In this document: positions 34,573-46,849 of the stretch, piece by piece
Layout of the letters: the number at the start of each line of letters is the position of its first letter
Position numbering within the stretch: position 1 is the stretch's first letter
Assembly (NCBI GenBank): GCA_032622095.1
Contig: CP136062.1
Coordinates: 224,890,578 to 224,954,577, forward strand
Reading direction: 5' to 3'
DNA length: 64,000 nucleotides
Source of the DNA: Siphonodentalium dalli
Lineage: Eukaryota > Mollusca > Scaphopoda > Gadilida > Siphonodentaliidae
Made by a program: the position numbers and the translations under genes
The notes under the pieces: model-generated
What the model was told of the DNA's origin: nothing
The model's input: only the letters and a program-made list of their open reading frames with translations
Databases searched by the model: none

Positions 34573-37268
34573 TCTCATATATATTTTTGAAGACCTCTGT
34601 CTGTATGTCTGTCTGTCTGTCTGTATGTCATTAATACAAATCTACGATTCTCGACGAAACTTGGTACGTGTGTGTAGTTTGACCAGGCGGTGGACATTGT
34701 CGTATTGGCGAGCCCGTGCGGCGCCCGCTTCGCGCATGCGCAGACGAGATCTCAGAAACGGGTCGAGCTATCGACTTGAAATTTGGTATGTGAATGTATC
34801 TTGCCCCGGATACAAATTTTATCGGGTCGCCGAGCCTGTGCGACGCCAGCTTCGCGCATGCGCAGACCAGATCTCGGAAACGGGTGGAGCTATCGACTTG
34901 AAATTTGGTGTGTGAATGTATCTTGTCCCGGATACGAATTTTATCGGGTCGCCGAGCCCGTGCGACGTCAGCTTCGCGCATGCGCAGACCAGATCTCGGA
35001 AACGGGTAGAGCTATTGTGGCGGTGGTAAAATATGTAATATTATCAATATTTTATTAGATCAGAATTATTATGAATATTTATTATTAACAACCTTTTTAG
35101 ATATTTCAGGTTACAAAGTGAGAGAATGTAAAACATACAATAATTTACTTTCAGCTTTGAGACTGATTGAGCAGTTCGAGAGAAGAAAGCCCCACCGTGG
35201 AAAGCATCCGGTGATTACGTGCAGTCGTTGCAGCCTGAAAATGATTTTGTTAGCAAGACAGATCTAATGAGAAAGCTGACTAACAGAAATTTATTAGCCA
35301 GCATGTCTCCAGATGCTCTTCATGAGTTATTTTCTTCTGTACTGAATTGATAAATTTCAGGACATTGTTCTTCCAGTCTCATGCAGTCTCATGTACACAT
35401 TTTGTGTGTCATTTCAGTAATGTGATATCATATACTTGTATATAAAATTTTATTTTGCATATGGTTAGTAATAATCTTTGTGTTACAGTATATCTATTAT
35501 TAAGGAAACTTCTGTATAATAATAATTTTTCAGCTGAAGACCCGGTGCCGTTAAATGTTAACCCCGATGTGCCAGCTTGTAGCAGTTTTCCTGCATATTT
35601 ACAGAATGTTTACCTCCCAGATATTACTGTAATTCATATCTAATCAACAAGTCAATTTTGTTTATTAATATTTCAGATATATTTCCTTTATCAGGTTATT
35701 GGTCTGGCTTCTGGTCCATGTACTAATTTTGTTTCTATTTCAGAAACACTGGATTGAGTAGCAAATATTTGTTTTGCTGTTGATGGAGTTAGCCATAGTG
35801 GTTAATCAATGGCGATAATTATATGTAACCTTTTTCAGGTTATAAAATATGGAGTGGTATTTTGCTGAAAAGAGAATAAATTTTCTCTGTGTACATGTGT
35901 TTTGATATTTTCAGAGATAAATTTTATATATCCTCAGATTCTGGGAAAGGATGTTAGTTTATTAACTTTATTGTAGCAGTATTAACTACCACAGAAAGTG
36001 AGGATTGGGCTCGGTGAAATTATTATTGTTATGGGTGCTAGTACATTTCAGGATATAATCATCCTATTTGAGTATTACGGAGTTAGGTTATTCGACTCGA
36101 CAGTCAAATACAGGTACGGTTTTAGTTTTACAACAGTCATTTCAGATAATGGTGCACCCCAGTGCTAATCTTGATGAATTTACAAGGATGTAAATTTTTC
36201 CTCAAGAGGGGGGAGAATGTGGCGGTGGTAAAATATGTAATATTATCAATATTTTATTAGATCAGAATTATTATGAATATTTATTATTAACAACCTTTTT
36301 AACAATAATTACTAAACCATCATTTGTTAATCTACACTGCACGCAAATCTTTGCGACCCTCTCCCTCTTAATTTCTATCTGCTGCCTTACCTCTTTTAAC
36401 TTTAGCCCAATCCCACCGTGAGTACTTCTCACTCACGTTTGCCGCCATTGCTATAGTTAGTTTTCTCATATAAACACAATGGAGCGGTTGGGTTATCTCC
36501 AACTTAAACTTAAATAAATAAATACTTAATATATATATAAACAATGTAAAAGCTTCTTAAAGTTATATCATAAAGGATATAAATATTCATCCGGACTCAA
36601 ATCATTCCGAATTGGTGAGCTGATATTATTTATTATCTCTGATCATTTTACTTGTCATGTTTGTATTGTCTTGTTACATGTATTGTTTTATCATCCATTT
36701 ATATTTATAAGTCAGTTGTGACCATCCACATCTGTAAAGATGATTTTAGAGTAGTTTGGAATGGAAATCCCTTTGTTATCACGGTGCTGTAAATAGTTAT
36801 AATTGTTGGAAGTCTCCATGTTGGAGCGTTAATGGTATTTCTACTCTTTTATATATTCATACCCTAGTTCTATATTATATAGAATATACACATTCTAGAT
36901 TAGGTATCATCTATCTTTCTAGGGTCTAGTTTCCAGACTTCACATTTAGCTTATTCAATATGATATTCTTCGGATCCATAGACGTTATCATATATTACAT
37001 GTCGCATGTGATTCATCATCATCGATGTATTGTATCGTGCAGTATGTTATTTTGAGAGAGAAGAGAACATTGTAATGTATACAACTTTTCTTATTCTGCA
37101 CCCCAACCAGCCCACCTGCAACTTTCAAGAGTAAAGTTAAATATATGGCCTTAAGTCTTATAGTCTATATGTAGACTGCTAGCTGGGAATGTAATAGACA
37201 TAGGGCTATACTATCGACTTGAAATTTGGTTTTTGAATAGCCCGGACAACGTCGGGCTCATCGGCTAG
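34573..37268 (+). mobile_element. Helitron-like element B, interrupted by an LTR retrotransposon
   Basis: Starts TCTCATATATATTTTTGAAG after an A and ends with the hairpin gcccggacaacgtcgggc plus tcatcggCTAG and T. Its interior has three copies of a roughly 120-bp block with 'cgagcccgtgcg', 'gcttcgcgcatgcgcaga' and 'gagctatcgacttgaaattt'. An LTR element (35016-37210) splits the third copy at 'gagctat'. Without that insertion it would be about 0.5 kb. Confidence 0.75.
35016..37210 (+). mobile_element. Degenerate LTR retrotransposon nested in Helitron B
   Basis: A 3' LTR-like sequence (about 36218-37210) starts TGTGGCGGTGGTAAAATATG directly after a polypurine tract (aagaggggggagaa, 36204-36217). 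The first 83 bp of the same sequence recur at 35016-35098 as the remains of a 5' LTR. The target 'ctat' is present on both sides (35012-35015 and 37211-37214), and the flanks rejoin to the sequence of intact neighbouring blocks. The 1.1-kb interior has no gag-pol; it holds one 59-codon open stretch at 35171-35350. Truncation of the 5' LTR would remove the promoter's downstream part and probably the primer site. Confidence 0.78.
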
Positions 37269-38088
37269 TCTATTATATATTTTGGAACTTCTGTCTGAAT
37301 ATATGTGTGTATGTGTGTTATAGACTCGTAAACTGCTTGACCGATCCGACTTAACTCTTTCAGTGCCAGGCTTATTTTGTAGGTTTAGTGCCAGGGAATC
37401 TTACGTTTTTCATGGGCATAAAAATTATTACTATGAATACTTGGTGATAGTTTTGAGTTACAACAGGCCCCTAAGGTTTTATCCAGTTTGTTTTTAAATT
37501 CGCTATAGCATGCTTAAGCATACCCAAAAAAAAATTCAACCCAAAAACTAAAAAATCTATTTTTTGTTTTAAATTTTTTTTAGGGCTGATTTTATTGGCC
37601 CCTGGCACTCTACAGACCGTAAATTATGGCTGATGAGATCAGCTCCCGGCACCGAAAGAGTTAAATTTGGTATGTATAGGCCTACTTTGATCCGGGGAAC
37701 AATATGGGTGGGTCCAATTTCACGTGCGACTGTCCTTGACCTCGCTTATATAATGCTCATATAGGCATGTTTCTGGACCTCGACCGAACCGACTCAAATT
37801 TGGTATGTAGGCCTGCTTTGATCCCAGGAACAATATGGGGGGGTCCAAAACACATGCAACCGTGTCCTTGACCTTGACTTCGCTCATATATGCTCATATA
37901 GGCATGTTTCGATCTGGACCTCGACCGATCCGACTCAAATTTGGTATGTAGGCCTACTGTGATGCCGGGAACAATATGGCGGGTCCAATTTCACATGTGA
38001 CCGTGTCCTTTACTTTGACCTCACTCATACAGAGGGGATCACAAAGAAATCCCTAAATAGCCTGGACAAAGTTGGGCACATCGGCTAG
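37269..38088 (+). mobile_element. Helitron-like element C, head-to-tail with B
   Basis: Begins TCTATTATATATTTTGG directly after the CTAG of element B and ends with hairpin-like 'gcctggacaaagttgggc' plus CTAG. The interior has the 'actcaaatttggtatgtagg' blocks seen in element A. It is interrupted by a TTAA MITE at 37351-37664. Confidence 0.75.
37351..37664. mobile_element. TTAA-flanked MITE, 'CTCTTTCAGTGCC' family, nested in Helitron C
   Basis: 314 bp with TTAA at both ends and TIRs CTCTTTCAGTGCC and GGCACCGAAAGAG. The host sequence 'gatccgact|aaatttggtatg' is rejoined when it is removed, matching uninterrupted copies at 37920-37945 and 38160-38180 apart from the TTAA change. A related end occurs at about 23266-23300. 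Confidence 0.88.
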
Positions 38089-38315
38089 TATATTATATAT
38101 TTTGGAACTTCTGTCTGTATGCGTGTACGTGTCTTATAGACTCGAAAACTGCTCGATTGATCCAACTCAAATTTGGTATGTAGGCCTACTTTGATCCGGG
38201 AACAATATGGGTGGGTCCAATTTCATGTGCGACTGTGTCCTTGATCTTGACCTCACTCATATACGCTCATATAGGCATGTTTCTGGACTTATCAAACAAG
38301 AGTTTAATCAGCTAG
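38089..38315 (+). mobile_element. Truncated Helitron-like element D
   Basis: Third head-to-tail unit: 'tattatatattttggaactt' right after element C's CTAG, shorter interior, and an end at CTAG (38312-38315) without the GC hairpin. Confidence 0.65.
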
Positions 38316-38429
38316 TTTAGAATATTTATCTAACATAATAAACACACAAAAAATATTTTCATTAAATAAAATAATCCTCAACATGATTCATATAAAACAT
38401 GACATTAATTTAGCAATATTAATGGAAAC

Positions 38430-39715
38430 TGAGATTTTGAATGTGGGGGCTGTGCAGTGTAGAATCACTAAATTCATCCCCTGGGGACCTCATTCTGTAA
38501 ATAACAGACTCACTATGTCAAGGCTTGTATATTTTTTTATTCTTAAACGGACATGGCTCATTCGAACCTCCAAATGTTTTGCTATATGTTATTTGGATTG
38601 ACGGATATGAAAGGTCGATAAATAAACAAACTATTGTTATACCGGCTTCATATGCTCTGAAAAACACTTGCCAAAGTCACAGCCATTTTTCAGCCGTTTT
38701 CAACTTTTCGCCAGAAGTAAGATAAATGCTCTTTATTGCAACCATATCAGGAATAGACTACCACTAGACGCTGCTCTTTTCTGTTCCATGTCGCGCAAAT
38801 GAATGTTATGTGTTTGGGACCCAAAAACCATATTCGCAGTGGTATTTTTCATTACTTCAATGCGTATTTTTGGGTTACATAATGGTCGTAGAAAGGTAGT
38901 TCAGAATGTTATCGACATATTTCGATACTGAGAAAAATTCAAAAATGAATAATATAAATATGTGTATTTTGGAACGCAAAGTGCCATGTGGCTTTAAAGA
39001 TGCAGCCACGGTTCAAAACCAATTTTGAAAGGGACTGAATACCTTTGAGGTGCGTTCGTGCGAAATAACAGATTTGATATAAGTCTGTAAAACAACTATC
39101 ATAAAAAATACGTGTTTAAAATAGGTCTACTTTGTACTTATTTTCATCATTAATAACTCTCCATTAATGAAATTTCACATATTGAAACCATTGTTATATA
39201 AACATTACTGTTACAGTGGCATTACTGAACAAAGTCCAATAAGATAATCAAAACTTGACATTAACATGGAAAAAGTCAAAGCATTGACATATATTCTGAA
39301 ATTTATATTTAGACTAAAATATTTGAACTTACTACGCGATCAGCAATGTTTGTTGACAAATAACTGTAACACATTTGTTTACATAACAATATTTTCAATG
39401 AGAACTATCAATAATTAATATCAGAACAAATTTTATGTAATTTGAAGTCAATATTAATTTTTTTTTAACCCCAGCCATTTCAAGATCATTTTCCTTATTT
39501 AAAATGTGATAAAATGGATCTCAAATTGGTTGTAATTCTATACAAAATTTATTAACCTCGTCCACTAAATTTGAATCGAGCCTCGCAAATTTTGAGCACA
39601 CGATTAATAAATTTTGTTTAGAATTGCGATGAATAGGAGATCCTCTATATAGTTCATGAGTAAATGGCAAATCTTTTCAGTTCCCATTTTTGTTTAAATA
39701 TCAATTTGAACTCAC
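38430..39715. other. Intron sequence downstream of the CTLD1 N-half exon
   Basis: About 38450-38525 is a copy of the 'tcactaaattcacc(c)tctggggacctcattctg' repeat. Inverted 'aaatttattaacctcgtcca' and its complement occur at about 39540-39630. No additional exon seen. Confidence 0.5.
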
Positions 39716-39896
39716 ATTGAATTGAAAACAAAATCACCAATTGTATCCGTGTCTACTGTTGCAAGCTGGCCTCCGTATATTCCACATTGAGTGTTTGCAG
39801 TGATTGTACTCTTGTCTTGATACACCATCCAGAAGCATGAATCTGTGTCACTGTTGTATACCCCATCTGGATGAAGGCACGCTCCACTGGGAGAAT
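39716..39896 (-). CDS. CTLD1 N-half exon
   Basis: N-terminal half of a C-type lectin-like domain, 181 bp, phase 1 in and phase 2 out (two bases, 59 codons, two bases). The acceptor is tacag and the donor gtgagt. The translation contains GACLHPDGVYNS, CFWMVYQDKST, then TQCGIYGGQLATVD. That gives the pattern expected of this half: a leading Cys, an aromatic second strand after the next Cys, a helix with Cys, then GG-x-L. It pairs by phase with the C-half exon at 30282-30496, making a complete CTLD across a roughly 9.2-kb intron full of transposons. The reading frame is open throughout. Assigned to the gene because length and phases match the 23043-23223 and 16679-16859 exons. Confidence 0.85.
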
Positions 39897-40644
39897 CTGT
39901 AATGTAATTCTATTATGTGAGTGCTATAATATAGTTGACTCTACATGAAATAATATCGGTTTATATGATATCATTAGTATGAAAGCCCTTCCCAGGAGAC
40001 GGGAGCGATTGCTCTTGCACCCATACACTCGCAATTTTCAGTTCACAGGTGGTAAAATGTGCACTCGTTCCTCTTGTCAAAATGATTATGATGACTGTAA
40101 TCGTTGATTCACTATTGAACTATTTGAAGGTTTATTTTGATCCTTTTCTGTTTCAATTCAATTATGGGCATGTGAAGGTGTGACTAGATGTAGACAGACA
40201 TGTAGGTGTATGTCCTAGCTATTATGACATTTTGTTTGAGAAACACCCAAATTATGATTATATTACAGGGTGCAATTACACCTGTCTTATGAATTACGGG
40301 AGCAAATAAGTTCTCTTGTCGTGTTTTCCTCCTGGGAAGAACTGGTATGATGTTGGTTTATATGACATCGGTTTATATTAGGGTTCTGTGAATGTTCGAG
40401 ATTCAATTTGATGTAAAATCACACAAAAGGTTTGATTCGAAATGATAGCGATGATTTGATAAATTTTCGAACCATCCCGCACCGGGAGTCTCGTGTGACT
40501 TTCTCTAATATGAACACGTAAGATTGTAGAACATGTCCTTAAAACTGTATGTCGTATAACATATAATAGATAACCAGCTACGTATTCATCTGGACTCATC
40601 GACACTTGATCTCCAGTTTATATATAGAGGATCTCACATGAGTT

Positions 40645-41440
40645 TCTATTTTATACGGAATTTATCAACCGAGTTCACTAAATTCGATTTGAGCCGAGGT
40701 TTACCGAGGCTCAAATAGAATTTAGTGGACAAGGTTGATAAATTACGTATAAAATAGGACGAGTGTGAGATACTTTTTATCACATGATCAAATAAACGCG
40801 AAGCAATGCGAAATATCCATCGAAAACAACGATAAAAACCGCAGCGATCGCAAGTCATTTGAAGAACGATGTGACGTCATCGCACGCGCTGATATTAAAC
40901 GTGTCTCTTATCGATAATTATGAAACTGCTTTTATGGGCAAATTGTGTGATAAATTGGTTATATGATATCGGTTCATATGATATTATACATTTATTGCAT
41001 TGTTTCGAGGTTGACATGAGGATTTATTAACCCGAGGAAGTTAATATTCACTGAGGCTGCAGGCCGAGGTGAATACTAACTTCCAAGGGTTGATAAATCC
41101 TCATGTCAACCACGAAACAATGCAATAAGTGTTTTATTATATGATCTGCCAATGTTACGAAGCCCATTAGGACCGAAATACCTTGCTGACCCATGTATAT
41201 ATGCACATGGATCCATCAAATGCACAACAATGTGATTAAAGAATTCAAAATTTAATAAACAGGATTATATTATACATTTGTTGCATGGTTTCGAGGTTGA
41301 CATGAGGATTTATTAACCCGAGGAAGTTAATAATTCACCAAGGCCACAGGCCGATATGAATATTAACTTCCAAGGGTTGATAAATCCTCAGGTCAACCTC
41401 GAAACCATGCAACAAGTGTTTTATTATATGAACTAGCGGC
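40645..41440. repeat. Cluster of long palindromes
   Basis: Three separate foldback sequences. At about 40645-40785 the arms are 'ctattttatacggaatttatc'-type; at about 40985-41143 and about 41265-41435 the arms are 'gttgacatgaggatttatta' and its complement. Each is near-perfect over 60-75 bp per arm; the last two are homologous. Arms end in AT-rich sequence including 'gttttattatatga'. Probably non-autonomous DNA elements. Confidence 0.78.
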
Positions 41441-42770
41441 ATTCTTTACCTGGTAGCCAATTACAGTATTACTGTAGTTGAACAGACAAATGAAACTGAA
41501 ACTCTCTTCCGAAAATCAACGACAAATGAGTTATGTGTAAGCAATTTTGATTGGCTGGACAGCCACCTCTTACGCAACACATATTTTGTTATTAACCCTG
41601 CTCCGGGTTAATATCGTGATTTATCAACCCGGCCACGCCAATCAATTACTATAGGGTTCGCGGGAGAAAATTAATGATCATATAATAATTCCTATTAATA
41701 TCTCATGACGTCGCGTGATCTTGTTATTAACCCATCTGTCCTATTTATAGGACAATCCAGTAAATATCATGATTTATCAACTTATTTTCAGTATCATTTA
41801 GTATGGGACTTTGAGTAGAAAGTTTGTGATCATATAATAACTGTTTATATCATATTGGTTTATATGATATTGGTTTATATGTCGGTTTCTACGATATCGA
41901 GTTGTATTTATACAGACCATCTGTGTTACACTAAATCCTGTTCCGTGATTGGTCAACTGCCAAATGGGTCACCTGTTTCATACTCCAATAACACAGACCG
42001 TAACACGAACATGATGTCACAAATTGTCAACCTAATCCGACCTTATCACTAAAAGCAGTCAGCAGAATAATTGGGCGTGCTTTTCACAGTTCAGCCGAAT
42101 TGCATCTGAAGCCAGTTATTTATATTGATCACGTTATTGTTGTTGAGTGCTTGGAAATATTATTTTGGGCCCACTTAATGTGCTGCGTGGGCTAGTCTAA
42201 AATTCTCGTAAGATTTTGTGAAAATTATTAAGAATACATCAGCTATTTTATGAAAATAAATCATCAAAAAGCTATATAAATATAATAAATTAATGTAGTA
42301 GGTGTGTTTTATTGGGGGACACAGCGCTGTGGTTGTTGGTGGAACATTTAGTGAAAACTGCTTCGCGGTTTAAACAATATGCTCCATCCCCGAATAACAC
42401 ATACCAGTGGCGTAGGAGCGGGTACGGCCAGACGGTTTTGGCCGTACCAATATTCGCACCAGTGAAGTTTTTTGTTGTTACACACATGGGAATGGTGCGA
42501 TTGGGGACAGTCATAAAACACGGAATGTGGAACTTCTACGATGCCATGCTGCTTAATTTATAGTTCTTATCGAAGAAACGTCGTTGACTATATCATGTTA
42601 TCCGTCTTCGATAATTAAGAGCCCTATAAATTCCCAGCAGCACATATCTTATCTTATATGTATCTCAAATTCCCTTTCCCCGCTTCTCCCAGAATTTAAT
42701 TTAACTTTATTTATTTATATTGTACTGCTCTTTTACTATCTTAAGTTAGCAGATATGTGACTGTAAAGTT

Positions 42771-44106
42771 TAGAGCTGAAACGGTTAGACGGATAACCGG
42801 TTAGCATCCGGTTAGCGACGTAACCGGTTAGAAAAAAATGAACCGGACATAACCGCATCCCGTTGTCAGTTGAATGTGAATAATCCTCAAAATATTAGGT
42901 TAAATGATGCAAAACTAATACTAAATCCTGTGTCACCGATAGTAGAGTGCAATGCAAGCATTAATTGGTACACGCGGTAGTATCAGATACTTAGTAGCAA
43001 TTCTCGAACTGTCTGGAAGTGTCGGCGACCTTCAATCAATTCCGACCCTTTGAAGTTTTCTCTGATCTTCCGACAAAAGCACGTGTGCAGTCACTGTGTA
43101 TCAAGTCTGAATGCACACAAGGAAGTGACAACGTAAAAGTGGCGTTGTGTGGCAATGCGTGCTTTCGTAACTTAATAGTTAATACTGCACGAAGCAACAT
43201 CGATTCAAATTGGAATGACACCACGACATACTAAAACTGTTTAACAGTGGGGTTTATAAAAACTATGTAAGTCGACAAAGTTTGATGATTGAGATCAGCT
43301 GCACAATGTCTTCACTCTTCCCGTTCTTCCTCCCTGTTGTGATCTAATATGATCAATTCAATTGAGTGACCAAACAGACATTGTAGTTGAAGCAACCCAA
43401 AACTTCTTCAATGATCTTCCCTTTTATCAAGTAAATTGATGCTCCATGCTACTCTGTAACTAGTTGTGCCTGTGGGACTAATTGACACTCAATTTGGCAG
43501 TAATTTCTATATGTTAAGTGATTGCATACTAAAACCGAAAAAACCAAAACGTAAATCTATAACCTTCCAACACTAGTGTCCGCGATCATGATACAGACGA
43601 ATAGCTCGAATACTGAACAGGACTGCGAGTCTGACCGAACTGACCTTCCTTTTTGTTCTATAGTTATTACTTTCTTGTCTTTATATATAATTCATTGGAG
43701 GATATACCAATGATAATGATATATTACAGATCTTTAATATATAGTTTTTTTACTCGTTTTACCAATACCCATACTATTGTTACTCGTTTTACAAATGCCC
43801 AAACATATGCTGATCACGGCAAATAAGCGATCCCCCCTGCCATTCACAAATTTCACTTGCTCATTCCCCATCACAAGAGCCAGCAAAAGAACAGTGAATG
43901 CGTGTTTTTGAATATCGTTAAATGCCGTGAATAAGGTCTTTATTTCAGCTACTATTTCTCACCTAGGTTTGTCCCTGGAGCATGGGCATAATGTGGATAT
44001 AATTAGTGTGAGAGAAGTCCGCTAGAAATTAGCGGTTAACCGGTTGAAATCCGGCTAACCCCGATGGTTAACCGGTTAGAAGAATGGGTCAACCGTTTCA
44101 GCTCTA
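42771..44106. mobile_element. Non-autonomous hAT nested in the larger hAT, perfect target duplication
   Basis: 1,336 bp bounded by TAGAGCTGAAACGGTT and its reverse complement AACCGTTTCAGCTCTA, with gtaaagtt duplicated at 42763-42770 and 44107-44114. Subterminal 'aaccggttag' motifs are repeated many times at both ends. No transposase. It is inserted 190 bp upstream of the start codon of the host hAT's transposase gene, likely separating it from its promoter. Confidence 0.92.
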
Positions 44107-44295
44107 GTAAAGTTAATAAAAATGTCAAGATTAAGATAGAAGACAGGTGTACCACTTTGCGACCAAGATGTCTGGAACCACCATCTCGTGCCTGGATATC
44201 ACCACAGTTGTCGACAGATACAGACAGTGCTTGGTGGATGCTGTATTTCTGGACATGGACATCGATATCGAAGGCGAAGAACACTATAACGAACA

Positions 44296-46849
44296 ATGTC
44301 AATCTTGAATTATTTTAAGAGACCGAGGTAAGTTCTTCCAATAATTATTATTCTTCGTTCGTCGTATTATGGTTCGAGCACAGCTTTAAACGTTTCGTCC
44401 TAAAGTTATATATGTATATCAACATTTAACATAACATGCCAACACATTTATTTCTATTTCTTCAGTAGCCATGGCACATCAGATGGTGGACAAGATGAAC
44501 CTCCCGCGAAAATCCTCCAACAGGACAGCCACACAGCAAGCTCAGTTCCTTATTCATCTCACAATATAACCAGCTCAACAGGGGTTAGCTCCACAATTCA
44601 GACCCCACCGACGACAGCAACATATTCGACTGCGGTCATCAATATAGGTGATGTGGGATTGGAGCCAAATCAACCAAACAATATTGAATTTCCTAAGCGG
44701 ACATTTGGAAAGAAAAAGCCAGTACTCCGTTCATTCCAAGGGTCTTGGTTCGAAAGATGGTCTTGGATTCATTGCTCACAAGAACATGACTTGGCTTTCT
44801 GCCATGTCTGTGTTAGAGCTTTCAGGGAGAAAAAACTCTCATCGCACAAAATGGAGCCCACTTTCGTGACAAGGGGATTCAGTAACTGGAAAGAGGCGCG
44901 TAGAAACAGGCAGGGATTTCACGCTCACGAAATTTCTGATTGTCATCGCGAGGCAGTAGAACGGGTTGTTACCCCTTCACGTGATGTTGGGGAGGAATTA
45001 TCAATAATTCATAGGGACGAGAAGTTCCAAAACAGAAGGAATATGTTAAAAGTGATTTCCTGTTTGAGATTTTTGAGCCAACAGGGGCTTGCTCTCCGTG
45101 GTCACGATGATGAGGAATCCAATTTCCAACAACTATGTCTTCTTCGAGCTGAGGACGACTCTCAGTTAGCTGGGTGGCTCGCAAATAAGCGTGATGCTTA
45201 CACGTCCCCACAGATCCAAAACGAAATACTGGGAATTTTTGCCAACACAATTTTGCGCAATATAGCAAATGATATTCAAAATTGCGACTTTTTCGGAATA
45301 TTGGCTGATGAATGTACGGACCTGTCCAACTTGCAACAGTTGGTTATATGCCTCAGATGGATTGACAACGAACTTGTAGCGCACGATGAATTTATTGGAC
45401 TGTGCGATCTTGATGCTGCGTATGCTCCGTCAATTGCCAGTAGAATAAAGGATGTTTTGTTGAGACTTATGCTGCCGCTCTCGAAAGCAAGGAGTCAATG
45501 CTATGATGGATGTGGCATGATGGCAGGAAAGAAACGAGGAGTGGCACAGCTGATTAAGAATGAAGAATCTAGGTGCCTCTATCTCCACTGCTATGGACAT
45601 GCGTTGAACTTAGCATGCGCAGATTCTATCAAACAAAATCCATTGATGAAAAATGCATTGGACATAACGTACGAAATAACAAAGCTCGTAAAAAAAGTCA
45701 CCTAAACGGGATGCGAAGTTGAAGTTAATAAAAAAACAGTTAGAGAAAGACGACGATAACTTGTCGCCTAATGTACGTCTACTTTGTCCAACAAGGTGGA
45801 CCGTCAGAGCAGACTCTCTGAAGAGTATCATCGAAAATTACGATCAGCTCAGAGAGCTCTGGGAGTGGGCTAAGATTAATACGATGGACACCAAAATGAA
45901 GGCTCGCATTATAGGTGTACATTCCTACATGTCAAGGTTCGATTTTTACTTCGGATTACACCTTGGACAGATGTTACTTCGTCACGCTGACAAAGTGAGT
46001 GCTACACTTCAGAAGAGGGATATTTCTGCTGCTGAAGGGAAGTCACTGGCCAACATGACCATCAAAACATTACAGCGTATCCGCACCGATGAGGAGTTCT
46101 CTCTGTTCTGGGAGTATGTGAACAAACGAGCTAAGAATGCAAGAATCAATGAACCAGTGCTGGAGAGACAGCGCAAGGTCCCACATAGATATGAAGAAGG
46201 CACCGCTAACCCAGAGTACCCTGAAACCCCAGAACGCTTTAAGAAGGTTTACATTAACGTAATGGACTTTCTTATAAATACAATTAAAGACAGGTTCGAC
46301 CAAGAAGATTACCATACATATTCAATGTGCGAGCTGCTGTTAATGAAAGCTGCACAGGGGGGAGATTATAAATCAGAATTAGAAGCTGTGATAAATTTTT
46401 ATGGGGCAGACTTCGAATATGACACCTTATATTCACATTTAATGACTCTGAAATCGAACAAACCAGCTGGATGCCACAGTCTGCACGATCTTCTGGTCTA
46501 CCTACGTTCCTTAACAGAGCACCAGCGATCGCTGATATCACAAGCTGTCAAACTAGTGAAGTTAGTGCTTGTTATGCCAGCTACAAATGCTACCAGCGAG
46601 CGTTCATTTAGTGCTCTCAGACGACTCAAAACTTTTCTAAGAACAACGATGTCACAGAACCGCCTTAACCATCTGATGGTGACATATGTACAATAAGAAA
46701 GGGCACAGCAGCTGAATCTGATTGATGCCGGGAATGTATTTGTGTCAAACTCCGAGCAGTATCGCTCTGCTGTCTTCGGTAAATTCAGCAAATATGACAA
46801 ATCCAAGGCATCGGTACCAAGCAGAGACAAATCAGTTCAAACAATCTGA
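44296..46849 (+). pseudogene. hAT transposase (ZMYM1-like), one frameshift and one in-frame stop
   Basis: Two coding exons. Exon 1 (44296-44327) gives MSILNYFKRP, the usual ILNYF/FF start of such proteins, and ends at a gtaagt donor. Exon 2 starts at 44466 after ttcttcag in the matching phase. Exon 2 encodes a TTF-type zinc-finger region (FQGSWFERWSWIHC, then FCHVCVRAF), a DUF4371-like catalytic region (FGILADECTDLSNLQQL, YDGCGMM, YLHCYGHALNLAC), and the C-terminal hAT dimerisation motif (ATNATSERSFSALRRLK). The frame is broken at an A7 run (45690-45696), after which coding resumes in another frame. A TAA at 46694-46696 interrupts the tail, which stays codable to a stop at 46847-46849. So the transposase is probably inactive but recently so; the A7 break could also be a sequencing error. 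Confidence 0.88.

Noticed and set aside
34478-35058. 145- and 116-codon frames on opposite strands
   Set aside because: They lie across internal repeats of Helitron-like element B and are incidental.
44036-44318. 84- and 88-codon frames just before the hAT transposase
   Set aside because: They span the nested hAT end and the transposase leader; the true start gives MSILNYFKRP at 44296 with a matching splice phase.
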